The notes under the pieces are model-generated. The model saw only the letters and a list, made by a program, of their open reading frames with translations. It made no database searches and was not told the origin of the DNA. Source: Lysobacteraceae bacterium NML93-0793 (lineage in GTDB: Bacteria; Pseudomonadota; Gammaproteobacteria; Xanthomonadales; Xanthomonadaceae). From it: a DNA stretch of 64,000 bases. Below, in pieces: positions 41,549 to 50,722 of the stretch (positions within the stretch are counted from its first letter, which is position 1; each line of letters opens with the position of its first letter). The DNA lies in contig NTJG01000001.1 of NCBI GenBank assembly GCA_002324875.1, forward strand, positions 248,001 to 312,000, given 5' to 3'. Made by a program: the position numbers and the translations under genes.

Positions 41549-43938
41549 TCCGCGAAGCGCTGCTCACGCGTCCCGGCCTGCGCCTGGCGCTGGCCGTCGC
41601 CTGGCTGGTGGTGCTGCTGCTCGCCGGCTGGCTGGTCGCAGCACGACTGGAGTTCAGCGGTGATCTGCGTCGCTTCCTGCCCGACGCGCGCACGCCCGAA
41701 CAACGCCTGCTGATCGACGAGCTGGGTGAGGGGCCGGGTTCGCGTCTGCTGCTGCTGGCGATCTCCGGCGATGCGCCCGAGGTGCTGGCCGCGCAGTCGC
41801 AGGCGCTGCACGAAGCGCTGGCCGCCGACGACCGGTTCTCCGTCGTCGCCAACGGCGCCTCGGCCGATCTGTCCTCGTTTCCGCCGGACCTGCTGCCCTA
41901 CCGCTACCTGCTGACGCCGTCCTTCGACGCGGCGCCGCTCGACGCCGATGCGCTGCGCGATGCCTTCGATGCGCGGCTGCAGGATCTGGGCTCGCCGGCG
42001 GCCGGCCTGGTCGAGCCGCTGCTGCCGTCCGATCCCACGCTCGAGACTCTGGCGCTGGCCGAGGCCTGGGCGCCGGCAGCGGCGCCGCAGATGCTGTTCG
42101 ACGTCTGGTTCGACCGCGCCGGCGCACGCGCGCTGCTGCTGGTCGAAACACGTGCCGCGGGCTTCGATCCGACCGGCCAGCTGGACGCGGTGGAGACGAT
42201 CCGCGCGCGGTTCGCCGAGGCCCGTGGCGACGGCAGCGCATCCACGCTGCAGATGACCGGGCCGGGCGCGTTTTCGGTCGACATCGGCGGCCGTACCCAG
42301 CGCGAGGCCCAGCGCATCGGCCTGGCCGACACCATCGGCCTGGTGATCCTGCTTCTGATCGCCTACCGCAGCTGGAAGATGCCGCTGCTCGGCGCGCTGC
42401 CGCTGGCCAGTGCCGGCATCGCCGGTCTCGGCGCGGTGGCGCTGCTGTTTCCCGGCGGCGTACACGGCATCACCATCGCGTTCGGCTTCACCCTGATCGG
42501 CGTGGTGCAGGATTACCCGATCCATTTCTTCAGCCATCAGCGCGCCGGCCTGTCGCCGTGGAAGAACGTGCGCGGCCTGTGGCCGGCGCTGTCGACCGGG
42601 GTGATCGCCACCTGCATCGCCTACGCGACGTTCCTGTTCTCGGGCGTCGACGGTCTGCGCCAGCTGGCGGTGTTCACTGTCGCCGCGCTCGCGACCGCCG
42701 CGCTGGTCACGCGCTATCTGCTGCCTGGCCTGGTCGACCCCGCGCCGCCGGACATCGCCGCGTCACCACGTCTGCAACGCCTGTGGCATCGCATCGAAGC
42801 ACTGCCGCGGCCGAAGTGGTCGCTGGCCGTGCTCGGCGTGGCTAGCCTCGCGGCGATCGTCTTCGCGCCAGGTCCCGCGTGGCAGAACGATCTGTCGAAG
42901 CTGACCCCGGTCGATGCCGACGCGATGGCGCTGGATACCGAGCTGCGCGCCGAACTCGGCGCACCCGACGTGCGCTACGTGCTGGTCGCCCAGGGCGGGG
43001 ATGCCGATTCGGTGCTGGCGGCGACGTCCGCGCTGCGTCCTGAGCTCGACGCGCGTGTCGCCGACGGCCGGCTCGATGGCTACGACATGGCCGCGCGCTA
43101 TCTGCCCGATGCCGAGGTGCAGCGCCGTCGCCAGGCCGCGTTGCCGGACACGCCGACGCTGCGCGCGATGCTGGGCGAGGTATTGGCCGATTCGCCGTTT
43201 TTGCCCGAGGCCTTCGCGCCGTTCGTCGCCGACGTCGAGCGCGCACGCACCGCGCCGCTGCTCACGCTTCAGGATCTGCAGGCGTCGCCGTTGTCGAGCG
43301 CGGTGTCGGGCCTGCTGCTGGTGCACCCCGGGCGCGCGACCGCGCTGGTGTCGCTGAGCGGTCTGGACGCGCCGGCCGATGTCGCGGCGCTCGCGGCGAA
43401 GATGCAGATGCCGGGCGTCGAGCTGCGCCTGCTCGACATGAAGGACGCTTCGGAATCGCTGGTGGTCGAATACCGCGGCCGCGTGCTCGCGGCGATGGCG
43501 GTGGCGCTGGTGCTGCTGGTGGCCACGGTGTGGATCGCCCTGCGCCAGCCACGCCGCGTCTGGCGCGTGCTGCTGCCGACCCTGTTGACGCTGCTGGTGA
43601 TTGTCGCCGTGCTGCGCCTGGCCGGTGTCGAACTCACGTTGTTCCATCTTGTGGCCCTGATCCTCGCCGCGGGCCTGGGCCTCGACTACGCACTGTTCTT
43701 CGAACACGCCGGCGATGACCGCGCCGACCAGATCCGCACCCTGCACGCGGTGCTGGTGTGCAGCCTGATGACGCTGCTGGTCTTCAGCCTGCTCGCGCTG
43801 TCGTCGATTCCCGTGCTGCGCGCGATCGGCACCACGGTCGCGCTCGGTGTGCTGTGCAATTTCGTGCTGTCGCTGTTCGTCGCCCGTCACCGCGCGGCGA
43901 TCGAGGCGGCACGCGCCGAACCGGAGCCCGCTGCATGA
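41545..43938 (+). CDS. MMPL/RND-superfamily exporter of the aryl-polyene cluster
   Basis: A 797-residue inner-membrane transporter with about 12 helices and two large periplasmic loops (about residues 35-250 and 450-640). The core helices GVVQDYPIHFFSHQR and LAAGLGLDYALFFEH carry the acidic relay residues of RND transporters. It is predicted to move the finished polyene lipid out of the inner membrane, with the LolA-like protein as partner. The TTG at 41545 overlaps the LolA stop (TTGA); the next ATG overlaps its own stop (ATGA). Confidence 0.93.
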   Translation: MIREALLTRPGLRLALAVAWLVVLLLAGWLVAARLEFSGDLRRFLPDARTPEQRLLIDELGEGPGSRLLLLAISGDAPEVLAAQSQALHEALAADDRFSVVANGASADLSSFPPDLLPYRYLLTPSFDAAPLDADALRDAFDARLQDLGSPAAGLVEPLLPSDPTLETLALAEAWAPAAAPQMLFDVWFDRAGARALLLVETRAAGFDPTGQLDAVETIRARFAEARGDGSASTLQMTGPGAFSVDIGGRTQREAQRIGLADTIGLVILLLIAYRSWKMPLLGALPLASAGIAGLGAVALLFPGGVHGITIAFGFTLIGVVQDYPIHFFSHQRAGLSPWKNVRGLWPALSTGVIATCIAYATFLFSGVDGLRQLAVFTVAALATAALVTRYLLPGLVDPAPPDIAASPRLQRLWHRIEALPRPKWSLAVLGVASLAAIVFAPGPAWQNDLSKLTPVDADAMALDTELRAELGAPDVRYVLVAQGGDADSVLAATSALRPELDARVADGRLDGYDMAARYLPDAEVQRRRQAALPDTPTLRAMLGEVLADSPFLPEAFAPFVADVERARTAPLLTLQDLQASPLSSAVSGLLLVHPGRATALVSLSGLDAPADVAALAAKMQMPGVELRLLDMKDASESLVVEYRGRVLAAMAVALVLLVATVWIALRQPRRVWRVLLPTLLTLLVIVAVLRLAGVELTLFHLVALILAAGLGLDYALFFEHAGDDRADQIRTLHAVLVCSLMTLLVFSLLALSSIPVLRAIGTTVALGVLCNFVLSLFVARHRAAIEAARAEPEPAA

Positions 43939-44384
43939 GTCGCGTCGACCGTGCCGCCATCCTCGCGATGATCCCGCACCAGGGTGCGATGTGCCTGTGG
44001 GACGGTGTCGACGACTGGGACGCGGGCCGCGTGTGCCTGCGCAGCGCCAGCCATCGCGACCCGCACAATCCGCTGCGCAGCGCGGGCCAGCTGCGCGCGC
44101 TGCATCTGTGCGAGTACGGCGCCCAGGCGATGGCCGTGCACGGCGGCCTGCGCGCGCGTGACAGCGGCGGGGCGGTGCGCCCGGGCATGCTGGTCGCCCT
44201 GCGCGGCATGCAGCTGCACGTCGCGCGCATCGACGATCTCGCCGGTGACCTCGAGTGCATCGCCGAGGTGCTGGTCGAGGCTGGCGACAGCCAGCAGTAC
44301 GCGTTCCGCATCGAATGCGACGGCGTGCTGCTCGCCGAAGGCCGCGCAGCGGTGATGCTGGGCGCGGCGCAGCCCGCGCCGTAA
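43935..44384 (+). CDS. hotdog-fold dehydratase (ApeP-like, COG4706)
   Basis: A 149-residue hotdog protein with IPHQGAMCLWDGVDDWD, the typical IPHxxxMxLLD site of the ApeP group, and PGMLVALRGMQLHV. In aryl-polyene synthesis a pair of dehydratases acts alternately; this is the second. The ATG at 43935 overlaps the MMPL stop (ATGA). The next gene, fabG, starts 30 bases later. Confidence 0.88.
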   Translation: MSRVDRAAILAMIPHQGAMCLWDGVDDWDAGRVCLRSASHRDPHNPLRSAGQLRALHLCEYGAQAMAVHGGLRARDSGGAVRPGMLVALRGMQLHVARIDDLAGDLECIAEVLVEAGDSQQYAFRIECDGVLLAEGRAAVMLGAAQPAP

Positions 44385-44414
44385 GCGCGCTCCATCGCCC
44401 GCTACAATCCGCGT

Positions 44415-45161
44415 ATGACGATCTCAGACAGCAGCGCGCCCCTGCGACGCGCCCTCGTGACCGGCGGCAGCGGCGACATCGGCGGCGCGATCTGCCGTCG
44501 CCTCGCCGCCGACGGCCTGCACGTCATCGTGCATGCGAACGGAAACCTGCAACGCGCAGAAGGCGTGGTCGCGGACATCCTGACCGCGGGCGGCAGTGCC
44601 CAGGCGGTCGCGTTCGACGTCGCCGACGGCGAGGCGACGCGCGCGGCGATCGAGGGCCTGCTCGAAGACGGCGCGATCCAGGTGATCGTCAACAATGCCG
44701 GCATCCACGACGATGCGCCGATGGCCGGCATGACCGACGCGCAGTGGAAGCGCGTCGTCGACGTGTCGTTGCACGGGTTCTTCCACGTGACCCAGCCGCT
44801 GCTGCTGCCGATGGCGCGCAAGCGCTGGGGGCGGATCGTCAGCGTGTCCTCGGTGGCGGCGGTCACCGGCAATCGCGGCCAGACCAACTACGCCGCCGCG
44901 AAGGCCGCGCTGCACGGCGCGTCGAAATCCCTGGCGCGCGAAATGGCCAGCCGCGGCATCAGCGTGAACGTGGTGGCACCCGGCGTGATCGCCGGCAGCA
45001 TGGCCGACGACGCCTTCCCGGCGGACATGGTCAAGCAGATCGTGCCCGCCGGACGTGCCGGCACGCCGGACGAAGTGGCCGCGCTGGTGGCCTTCCTGTG
45101 TTCGGAGCCGGCTGGCTACATCAACGGTCAGGTCATCGGCATCAACGGCGGCATGGGCTGA
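44415..45161 (+). CDS. fabG: 3-oxoacyl-ACP reductase
   Basis: A 248-residue short-chain dehydrogenase. It has the nucleotide-binding TGGSGDIGGAI, NNAG (93-96), Ser in SVSSVAAV (near 145), and the catalytic Tyr159/Lys163 in NYAAAKAAL. The C-terminal GQVIGINGGMG is typical of FabG. It reduces 3-ketoacyl-ACP in the polyene extension cycle. A TACAAT at 44403-44408 lies just before the ATG, so an internal leaderless promoter is possible. A hairpin follows the stop. Confidence 0.93.
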   Translation: MTISDSSAPLRRALVTGGSGDIGGAICRRLAADGLHVIVHANGNLQRAEGVVADILTAGGSAQAVAFDVADGEATRAAIEGLLEDGAIQVIVNNAGIHDDAPMAGMTDAQWKRVVDVSLHGFFHVTQPLLLPMARKRWGRIVSVSSVAAVTGNRGQTNYAAAKAALHGASKSLAREMASRGISVNVVAPGVIAGSMADDAFPADMVKQIVPAGRAGTPDEVAALVAFLCSEPAGYINGQVIGINGGMG

Positions 45162-45165
45162 GGCC

Positions 45166-45186
45166 TGCGCGGGCAATGCCCGCGCA
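45166..45186. terminator. terminator-like hairpin after fabG
   Basis: TGCGCGGGC-AAT-GCCCGCGCA is a perfect 9-bp stem with a 3-base loop, five bases after the fabG stop. It has no T-tract, so it is either a weak terminator or a 3' mRNA protection element ending the polyene operon. Confidence 0.55.
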
Positions 45187-45412
45187 TCGGGCGGGGCGTG
45201 CCCATTTGCGCGAACGGCGATGTCGCTGCATCTACGCGTCGATGCGCGCGCTTCGCGGCTGCTCCGCGCGACTGCCGAGGCTGGCGGCTCGGCCTCCGGC
45301 AGTGCCGTCCTTAGTCGGTCACGGGTGCGCGGCATCCACGCCGGCTTCAGGTCGTCGGCGGGATGATCGGCGGCGTGCCCGACCGGGCGCCCCTTTCTTC
45401 GAGGACACCGCC

Positions 45413-45880
45413 ATGCGCGCACCCCGTCTTCTTCTGGTCCTGCTCGCCGCCGCGCTGACGGCGGGCTGCGCCAGTTCCCATGTGCTGACCGGTACGCCGC
45501 GTGCACCGATCGATCCGGCGCAGGTGCGCATCTATCACGGACCGCCGCCGGGCCAGTACGAGGAGATCGCGATCCTCAACACCCGCAGCGGTGCACTGAC
45601 CTACGGCGAGCAGAACAAGGTCGATTCGGTCCTGCAGAAACTGCGGAACGAGGCCGCGAAACTCGGCGCCAACGGCGTGCTGTTCCAGGGCACGGCCGAT
45701 GGCGAGCGCAGCGGCGGCGTCAGCGTGGGTGGCGGCGTCGGCCGTGGGGGTGGGCGTTCGTTCTCGTCGGCCGGCGTCGGCGTCAACATCAGCCCGCAGC
45801 AGAAGTACGCGAGTGGCATCGCGATCTGGGTGGCGAATCCACCGCCGATGTCGGCGCCGGTCGCCCCCTCGGGCGACTGA
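45413..45880 (+). CDS. hypothetical lipoprotein
   Basis: A 155-residue lipoprotein. The signal peptide LLLVLLAAALTAGC has a clear lipobox with Cys at residue 19. The mature part contains PAQVRIYHGPPPGQYEEIAILNT and a Gly/Ser-rich segment (VGGGVGRGGGRSFSS), then an Ile-Ala-rich end. A GAGGA ribosome site precedes the ATG. The protein is not an obvious pigment enzyme; an envelope role is likely. Confidence 0.75.
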   Translation: MRAPRLLLVLLAAALTAGCASSHVLTGTPRAPIDPAQVRIYHGPPPGQYEEIAILNTRSGALTYGEQNKVDSVLQKLRNEAAKLGANGVLFQGTADGERSGGVSVGGGVGRGGGRSFSSAGVGVNISPQQKYASGIAIWVANPPPMSAPVAPSGD

Positions 45881-46437
45881 GGGAAAGAAATCAGCCGGTG
45901 TGTCGGCGGCACCGGCTGGACCAGAACGTGCCCTCTGGGAAGGTCCGAGCAGTTCTCCTCCTGAACGTCGTTCCCGCGGTTCTCGACAGCCACACGGCCG
46001 GCCAAGCGGGAACCCAGTGCCTTTCAACTTGAAGGCTTGAAGCCGCTGGATCCCCGCATTCGCGGGGATGACGGCAGTCATGCAGATTTTCTTTCGTGCG
46101 GCGCGTACCGCGTCGGATGATGATCCCTCGCGCCGTGATGGTTCGAGCGCATGGAGGTGCAGCGCTGGGCGCGTGGTGACGCCTGCGTATGGCCCCGCTT
46201 GTCGCTCGCTTTCTGCAGGTCATCGTGTCGGGCGCATGCCGCAGTCGCGCGGCGTTTCCGGACGGAGGCCGCCGGTTACTACGCATGAGCGCTGTCAGCG
46301 GAATGCGGTTGCGGCAGATTGCCCGACGCGCCCTTCGAACGTGACCCGGCTACCACGCGCCCGGCGGACGTGCCGGATCACCTCGCGCCGCGTCGCTGCG
46401 ACAGGCCCAACACCCGGGTCGCTCGCGCGATGCGCGG
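45881..46437. other. 557-base non-coding gap
   Basis: No supported gene. It contains an 8-bp stem hairpin (AGCCGGTG...CACCGGCT, 45893-45917), a GTTCCCGC...GCGGGAAC palindrome (about 45969-46012) and a REP-like element (46015-46085). Both strands have open frames, but none has protein character. Confidence 0.5.
46015..46085 (+). repeat. REP-like palindromic element
   Basis: The core ATCCCCGC-ATTC-GCGGGGAT is a perfect 8-bp hairpin (46050-46069). It is preceded by TTTCAACTTGAAGGCTTGAAGCCGCTGG and followed by GACGG. The same family is at 28940-29070. It lies after the lipoprotein gene in the gap of the pigment region. Confidence 0.7.
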
Positions 46438-46953
46438 TCAGCTGCCGCGAGACGAGTCTGCGGGCGCGTGCACCAGGACGGGAGGCGCATCCGCGTGGCG
46501 GCGGCGTGCCGGCGCGAACAGGGCATAGAGCAGACCCGCGGGAATGCCGGCAGCCGCCATCCAGAACGTGCAGCTCCACTCGCGCGTCGCCCCGACCAGC
46601 AGCGCCACCGGCGACAACCAGTTGACCAGCGGAATCGCGATCAACAGCGCGACCAGGCCGGCCAATGCGTAGAGCGGAACGCGCGCCGCGGCCGGCACCT
46701 TCGGTTCGAGCAGCGCGACCACGCCGAACGCGACCAGCAGCGCGGGCGCCACCACGTAACCGCCGTACGTGGGGAAGAAGCCGCTGAAGATGTCGCGAAG
46801 CGTGACCTGCAATCGCACCGAGCCGACATCGGCACCGATCGAGGCCAGCGCCGCCAGGTTGTACTGGCTCTGCACGATCGAACCCCAGACGATGGCGAGC
46901 ACGAGGGCCATCAGGAATGCGGGGACGAAGCCCTTCAATGCCGACGTTTTCAC
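46438..46953 (-). CDS. hypothetical polytopic membrane protein
   Basis: A 171-residue protein with about four helices and a hydrophilic C-terminal tail. The GTG at 46953 has a good GGGAGA ribosome site. The first helix region FVPAFLMALVLAIVWGSIVQSQYNLAAL is followed by GFFPTYGGYVVAPALLVAFGVVALLEP. It is divergent from the sugar dehydrogenase. No family was recognised. Confidence 0.72.
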   Translation of the reverse strand: MKTSALKGFVPAFLMALVLAIVWGSIVQSQYNLAALASIGADVGSVRLQVTLRDIFSGFFPTYGGYVVAPALLVAFGVVALLEPKVPAAARVPLYALAGLVALLIAIPLVNWLSPVALLVGATREWSCTFWMAAAGIPAGLLYALFAPARRRHADAPPVLVHAPADSSRGS

Positions 46954-47021
46954 TCGATGTTCTCCCGTTCCGTGATCGACTCGACGATCGATTGGCGCAT
47001 AGGCGCAATGGAGAGCGAGTG

Positions 47022-48116
47022 ATGATGCGAGGGCTGGGGACGTTCCTGCTGGGCGTATTGCTGATGACGGCAGTGCCGGCGCACGCCGAATTCCGCGTCG
47101 AAACGGTGGCCGAAGGTCTGGAGCATCCTTGGTCCATCGCCTTCCTGCCGGACGGCCGTGCGCTCGTCACCGAGCGACCGGGCCGCCTGCGCGTGATCGA
47201 GAACGGCGCACTGCGCGAAGCGCCCGTCGAGGGCGTGCCGGCGGTGTTCCACTCCGGCCAGTCCGGATTGCTCGAGGTGCTGCCGGCGGCGGATTTCGAA
47301 CGCAGCGGCGTGCTGTTCCTCTCGTTCGTGCATGGCGACAAGAACGCCAACCACACCCGCATCGTGCGTGCACGCTTCGACGGTCAGCGCCTGACCGACG
47401 TGCAGCCGATCTTCACCACGCATCCGTCGAAGTCCGGCGATGCACACGCCGGCGGCCGCATGCTGCTGTTGCCCGATGGCACGTTGATGATGGGCCTCGG
47501 CGACGGCTTCTTCTTCCGCGAGGAATCGCAGAAGCTCGACAGCCACATGGGCACGATCGTGCGCATCCACACCGACGGCAGCGTGCCGAAGGACAATCCG
47601 TTCGTCGGTCGCGCGGGGGCACTGCCGGAGATCTACAGCTACGGTCACCGGCACGTGCAGGGTCTGGTCTACGACGCGGCGCGCGAGCGCATCTACGCGC
47701 ACGAGCATGGCCCGCGCGGCGGCGACGAACTCAACGTGATCACCCCGGGCACCAATTACGGATGGCCTCTGGTGAGTTTCGGTCGCGATTACAGCCGCGC
47801 GCTGATCACGCCGTTCACGCGGATGACCGGCATGGAGCAGCCGGTGCTGCAGTGGACCCCTTCGATCGCGCCGGCCGGTCTGGCGCTCTACGAGGGTGAG
47901 GCGTTCCCGGGCTGGAACGGCAACCTGTTCGTCGCCGCGCTGGCCGAGAAGAGCCTGCGACGGATTCCGATGGCCGGCGGTGCGCCGGGTGCGCAGGAGA
48001 TCCTGCTCGACGATGGCGGCGAGCGCATTCGCGACGTGCGCGTCGGCCCCGGCGGTGCGCTGTATGTGCTCACCGACGAATCCGATGGTCGCGTGTTGCG
48101 GCTGGTGCCCAACTGA
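47022..48116 (+). CDS. PQQ-dependent aldose sugar dehydrogenase (YliI-like)
   Basis: A 364-residue periplasmic beta-propeller enzyme with a signal peptide (LGVLLMTAVPAHA). Typical motifs are LEHPWSIAFLPDGRALVTERPGRL, HSGQSGLLEV, GDAHAGGRMLLLPDG, YSYGHRHVQGLVYD, EHGPRGGDELNVITPGTNYGWP and WTPSIAPAGLALY. Homologues such as E. coli YliI oxidise aldoses with PQQ. No PQQ biosynthesis gene is present here. GGAGAG before the ATG at 47022 sets the start. It has no obvious link to pigment synthesis. Confidence 0.92.
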   Translation: MMRGLGTFLLGVLLMTAVPAHAEFRVETVAEGLEHPWSIAFLPDGRALVTERPGRLRVIENGALREAPVEGVPAVFHSGQSGLLEVLPAADFERSGVLFLSFVHGDKNANHTRIVRARFDGQRLTDVQPIFTTHPSKSGDAHAGGRMLLLPDGTLMMGLGDGFFFREESQKLDSHMGTIVRIHTDGSVPKDNPFVGRAGALPEIYSYGHRHVQGLVYDAARERIYAHEHGPRGGDELNVITPGTNYGWPLVSFGRDYSRALITPFTRMTGMEQPVLQWTPSIAPAGLALYEGEAFPGWNGNLFVAALAEKSLRRIPMAGGAPGAQEILLDDGGERIRDVRVGPGGALYVLTDESDGRVLRLVPN

Positions 48117-48272
48117 TCGATCGCGGCTTCCGCCGCGACCGCGAGTCGGCGAACACACTTGCGGCACCGTGTCTCCGGACACCGGTGCCGTTTTCGTATG
48201 CGACGACATCCGGGCTGGAACGCCGGCTGCGTAACGACGACTGCCGGAGCCGATGCGAGAGGCGCGTGTGCG

Positions 48273-49901
48273 TCAGGCCGCGTCGGCGTACCAGACCGGC
48301 GCCAGCGACGGCGGTGGCGCGTCGGATGCGAGCAATGCGTCGAGTCCGTGATCATCGATCGCCGGATGTCGCGCACGCGCCCGTTGCAGAAGTTCGCCGG
48401 CCAGCCAGCGCATCCGCGCCACGTTGGCGTCGACCCGCGCCACGAAGGCCTCGGTGTCCAGCTCGTCGTGCAGCGCGGCGTTCATGTCGCAGAACCAGTC
48501 GATCTTGAACTGGTCCAGCAACCGGGCTTCGGGCCGGGGCCCGCCGGCATTGGCCGCGCCCCAGGCGCGCAGCAGCGGCTGCACGGCGAGATTCAGCGCG
48601 CGCGCCTCGTTGAATGCCGGGCGCAGGCGTCCCAGCGTGGCCAGATCGGTGAGGCGTCCGCTGCAGAACAACGGCGCCAGCAGCGCCCAGTAATAGGTGT
48701 AGTCCCAGATCACCTTGACCGGCATGACCTGCTCGTCGCCGAACAGCGGGTACTGGTCCTGGTAGAGCGTCAACGTGTTCTCGTAGAACGAGAAATACAG
48801 CTGCTGGTAGAGATCGGCGTGATGGGTGATGTCCCGGCCGGCCTGCTCGCGGGCGATCAGGTCGCAGATGTAGGTGTTGCTGATCGCGATGAAGTCGCTG
48901 CCCGGCGAATAGAACGGATCCAGAAACAGCCCGGCCTCGCCCGTCAGCGCCCAGCGGTTGCGCGAGAACACCTGCTTGCAGCCGTAGGAGAACTTGCGCA
49001 GGAACATGAAGTCCTGCAGCGTGTGCTCGCTGCGGTCGAGACACGCGGCGACCTGCGGCTGGTGCGTGCGCAGCCAGTCCATCGCCTTGGCGTGGGTGTT
49101 CATGGTGTCGAGCGGGTGCATGTCCGCATCGCAGACGATGCCCAGCGAGTGCGCGCCGGACGACAGCGGAATCAGCCAGAACCAGTAGCCCGGCCCGCAC
49201 ATGTGGTTGGTGGAGCGCCAGCGGTCCGGCGGATCGCAGCGCTGCAGCCACTGCGTGTCCTCCGACCAGGCATTGGGGTCGACGAAGCCGTCGACGCGCC
49301 ACCACACCGCGTTGGCGTTGTGGTCGTTGGCGATCGCCAGATCCAGCTTGCGCTTGAGCAGGCCGGCACGGCCGCTGGCATCGACCACCCAGCGGCAAGC
49401 GAGCGCCTGCGTGGCACCATCGCGCTCGACGTGGACCACGTGATCGGCCGCGTCGTCGGCCAGGTCGATGCCGCGCACCACCGCGCCGTCGTCGAAGCGC
49501 ACGCCGAGCGCACGCGCGCGTTCGCCCAGATGGTTCTCGAAGCGGCCGCGGTCGATCTGCCACGACGGCGTCGGCATCAGCTGGCTGACGCCCAGCTCGG
49601 TGCAGCGGTCGACCTGGTCGCTGCCGTCGGAGAAGAAGAAGCGGAAACCGAACTTGCGGATCTGCTCGGTATCCAGATGCTCGCGCAGGCCGAGCACATT
49701 GGCGAAATAGTGCGCGCCGATCTCGACGCTGGATTCGCCGACCTTGTGCGCCGCCTCGCGCACCGGGTGCGCCCGGCGTTCGATCACGGTGACATCGAGT
49801 TCGGGATGCTGCTGGCGCAACTGCAGCGCCAGCGTCAGGCCGGCCAGTCCGCCGCCGAGAATGGCGACGTCGGTGCGGCGGGCGGTGTCGGCGTCGCGCA
49901 T
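48273..49901 (-). CDS. second flavin-dependent halogenase-like FAD oxidoreductase
   Basis: A 542-residue flavoprotein with GGGLAGLTLALQL, HKVGESSVE and KFGFRFFF in the N-terminal half, then YWFWLIPLSSG (WxWxIP-type) and GEAGLFLDPFYSPGSDFIAI. It is larger than the other halogenase-like protein of the cluster and only distantly similar. The role may be halogenation or aromatic oxidation of the polyene. It is the last gene of the leftward KS operon; its ATG overlaps the preceding stop by one base. Confidence 0.82.
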   Translation of the reverse strand: MRDADTARRTDVAILGGGLAGLTLALQLRQQHPELDVTVIERRAHPVREAAHKVGESSVEIGAHYFANVLGLREHLDTEQIRKFGFRFFFSDGSDQVDRCTELGVSQLMPTPSWQIDRGRFENHLGERARALGVRFDDGAVVRGIDLADDAADHVVHVERDGATQALACRWVVDASGRAGLLKRKLDLAIANDHNANAVWWRVDGFVDPNAWSEDTQWLQRCDPPDRWRSTNHMCGPGYWFWLIPLSSGAHSLGIVCDADMHPLDTMNTHAKAMDWLRTHQPQVAACLDRSEHTLQDFMFLRKFSYGCKQVFSRNRWALTGEAGLFLDPFYSPGSDFIAISNTYICDLIAREQAGRDITHHADLYQQLYFSFYENTLTLYQDQYPLFGDEQVMPVKVIWDYTYYWALLAPLFCSGRLTDLATLGRLRPAFNEARALNLAVQPLLRAWGAANAGGPRPEARLLDQFKIDWFCDMNAALHDELDTEAFVARVDANVARMRWLAGELLQRARARHPAIDDHGLDALLASDAPPPSLAPVWYADAA

Positions 49902-50722
49902 CAGCCTGTCTCCTGCATGGACGCCGCGGGCGGTGCGGCGAAATCGGTGCCCGGATCGTCGATGACTGGCGGCCGGCGGCGCAGCTGCCGGTAACGGCCG
50001 ACGATGTCGCCCTGCGCCAGGACCTGGGCAGTCACGTGCGACGTGATGCGATAGAGGTCGTGCACCAGGCGGAAGTGGCTCTGGCGGAACTGTTCGTCGG
50101 AATCCGCGCTGCGGTAGCGGGTTTCGACCGGCACCGAGACCAGTCCGCAGCCGAGTTCGCGCGCGGCCGAAATCAGGATCTGGGCTTCGTAGACGAAGCC
50201 CTCGCCCGGCACGTGCTCGAGTGCGAGCACGGGAGCGGGATACAGACGCTGGCCGCTCTGGCTGTCGACCAGCCGGTAGCCGCAGGCCCAGGCGATGCCC
50301 CAGTCGCCGAAATCGTTGCCGATGCGGCGGTACCAGGGCTGCGTACCGCGCTTCCTCAGGCGCGCGCCGTTGACGATGCAGCCCGGATGGCGGTTGGCGG
50401 CCTCGATCAGCCGCGGGATGTCGCTGGCGCGATGCTGGCCGTCGCCGTCCATCGTGACCACGGCCTCGAACCCGCGCCTGCGTGCCTCGGCGAAGCCGGC
50501 GCGTAGCGCGGCGCCCTTGCCCATGCGCTGCGGATGGCGGAGCAGGGTGACCGGCAGCGCGGCGACGATCTCGGCGGTCGCATCCTCCGAGCCGTCGTCG
50601 ACGACGATCACGTGATCGCAGTGATCGAGCGCGCTGCTGACCACCTCGTCGATGCGCAGCGCCTCGTTGAGGGCCGGAATCACGACAGCGACATTGCCGC
50701 GGTGCAGATGGGGGGCGGTCAT
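49901..50722 (-). CDS. family 2 glycosyltransferase of the aryl-polyene cluster
   Basis: A 273-residue GT-A enzyme. It begins VAVVIPALNEALRIDEVV and has the DDGSEDATAEIV loop, the metal-binding TMDGDGQH, and GSGQR-like SQSGQRLYPAPVL later. It resembles dolichyl-phosphate-mannose synthase-type enzymes. Glycosyltransferases occur in aryl-polyene clusters, where they probably modify the lipid head. The ATG at 50722 overlaps the preceding stop (ATGA). Confidence 0.88.
   Translation of the reverse strand: MTAPHLHRGNVAVVIPALNEALRIDEVVSSALDHCDHVIVVDDGSEDATAEIVAALPVTLLRHPQRMGKGAALRAGFAEARRRGFEAVVTMDGDGQHRASDIPRLIEAANRHPGCIVNGARLRKRGTQPWYRRIGNDFGDWGIAWACGYRLVDSQSGQRLYPAPVLALEHVPGEGFVYEAQILISAARELGCGLVSVPVETRYRSADSDEQFRQSHFRLVHDLYRITSHVTAQVLAQGDIVGRYRQLRRRPPVIDDPGTDFAAPPAASMQETG

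Noticed and set aside
46068-46625. 185-residue plus-strand open frame
   Set aside because: It starts inside the REP element and runs antisense into the membrane protein gene; composition is Arg/Pro/Thr-rich.
47022-48116. PQQ sugar dehydrogenase as a pigment gene
   Set aside because: It is a typical periplasmic aldose dehydrogenase with its own ribosome site and no polyene-related feature; proximity alone is not enough.
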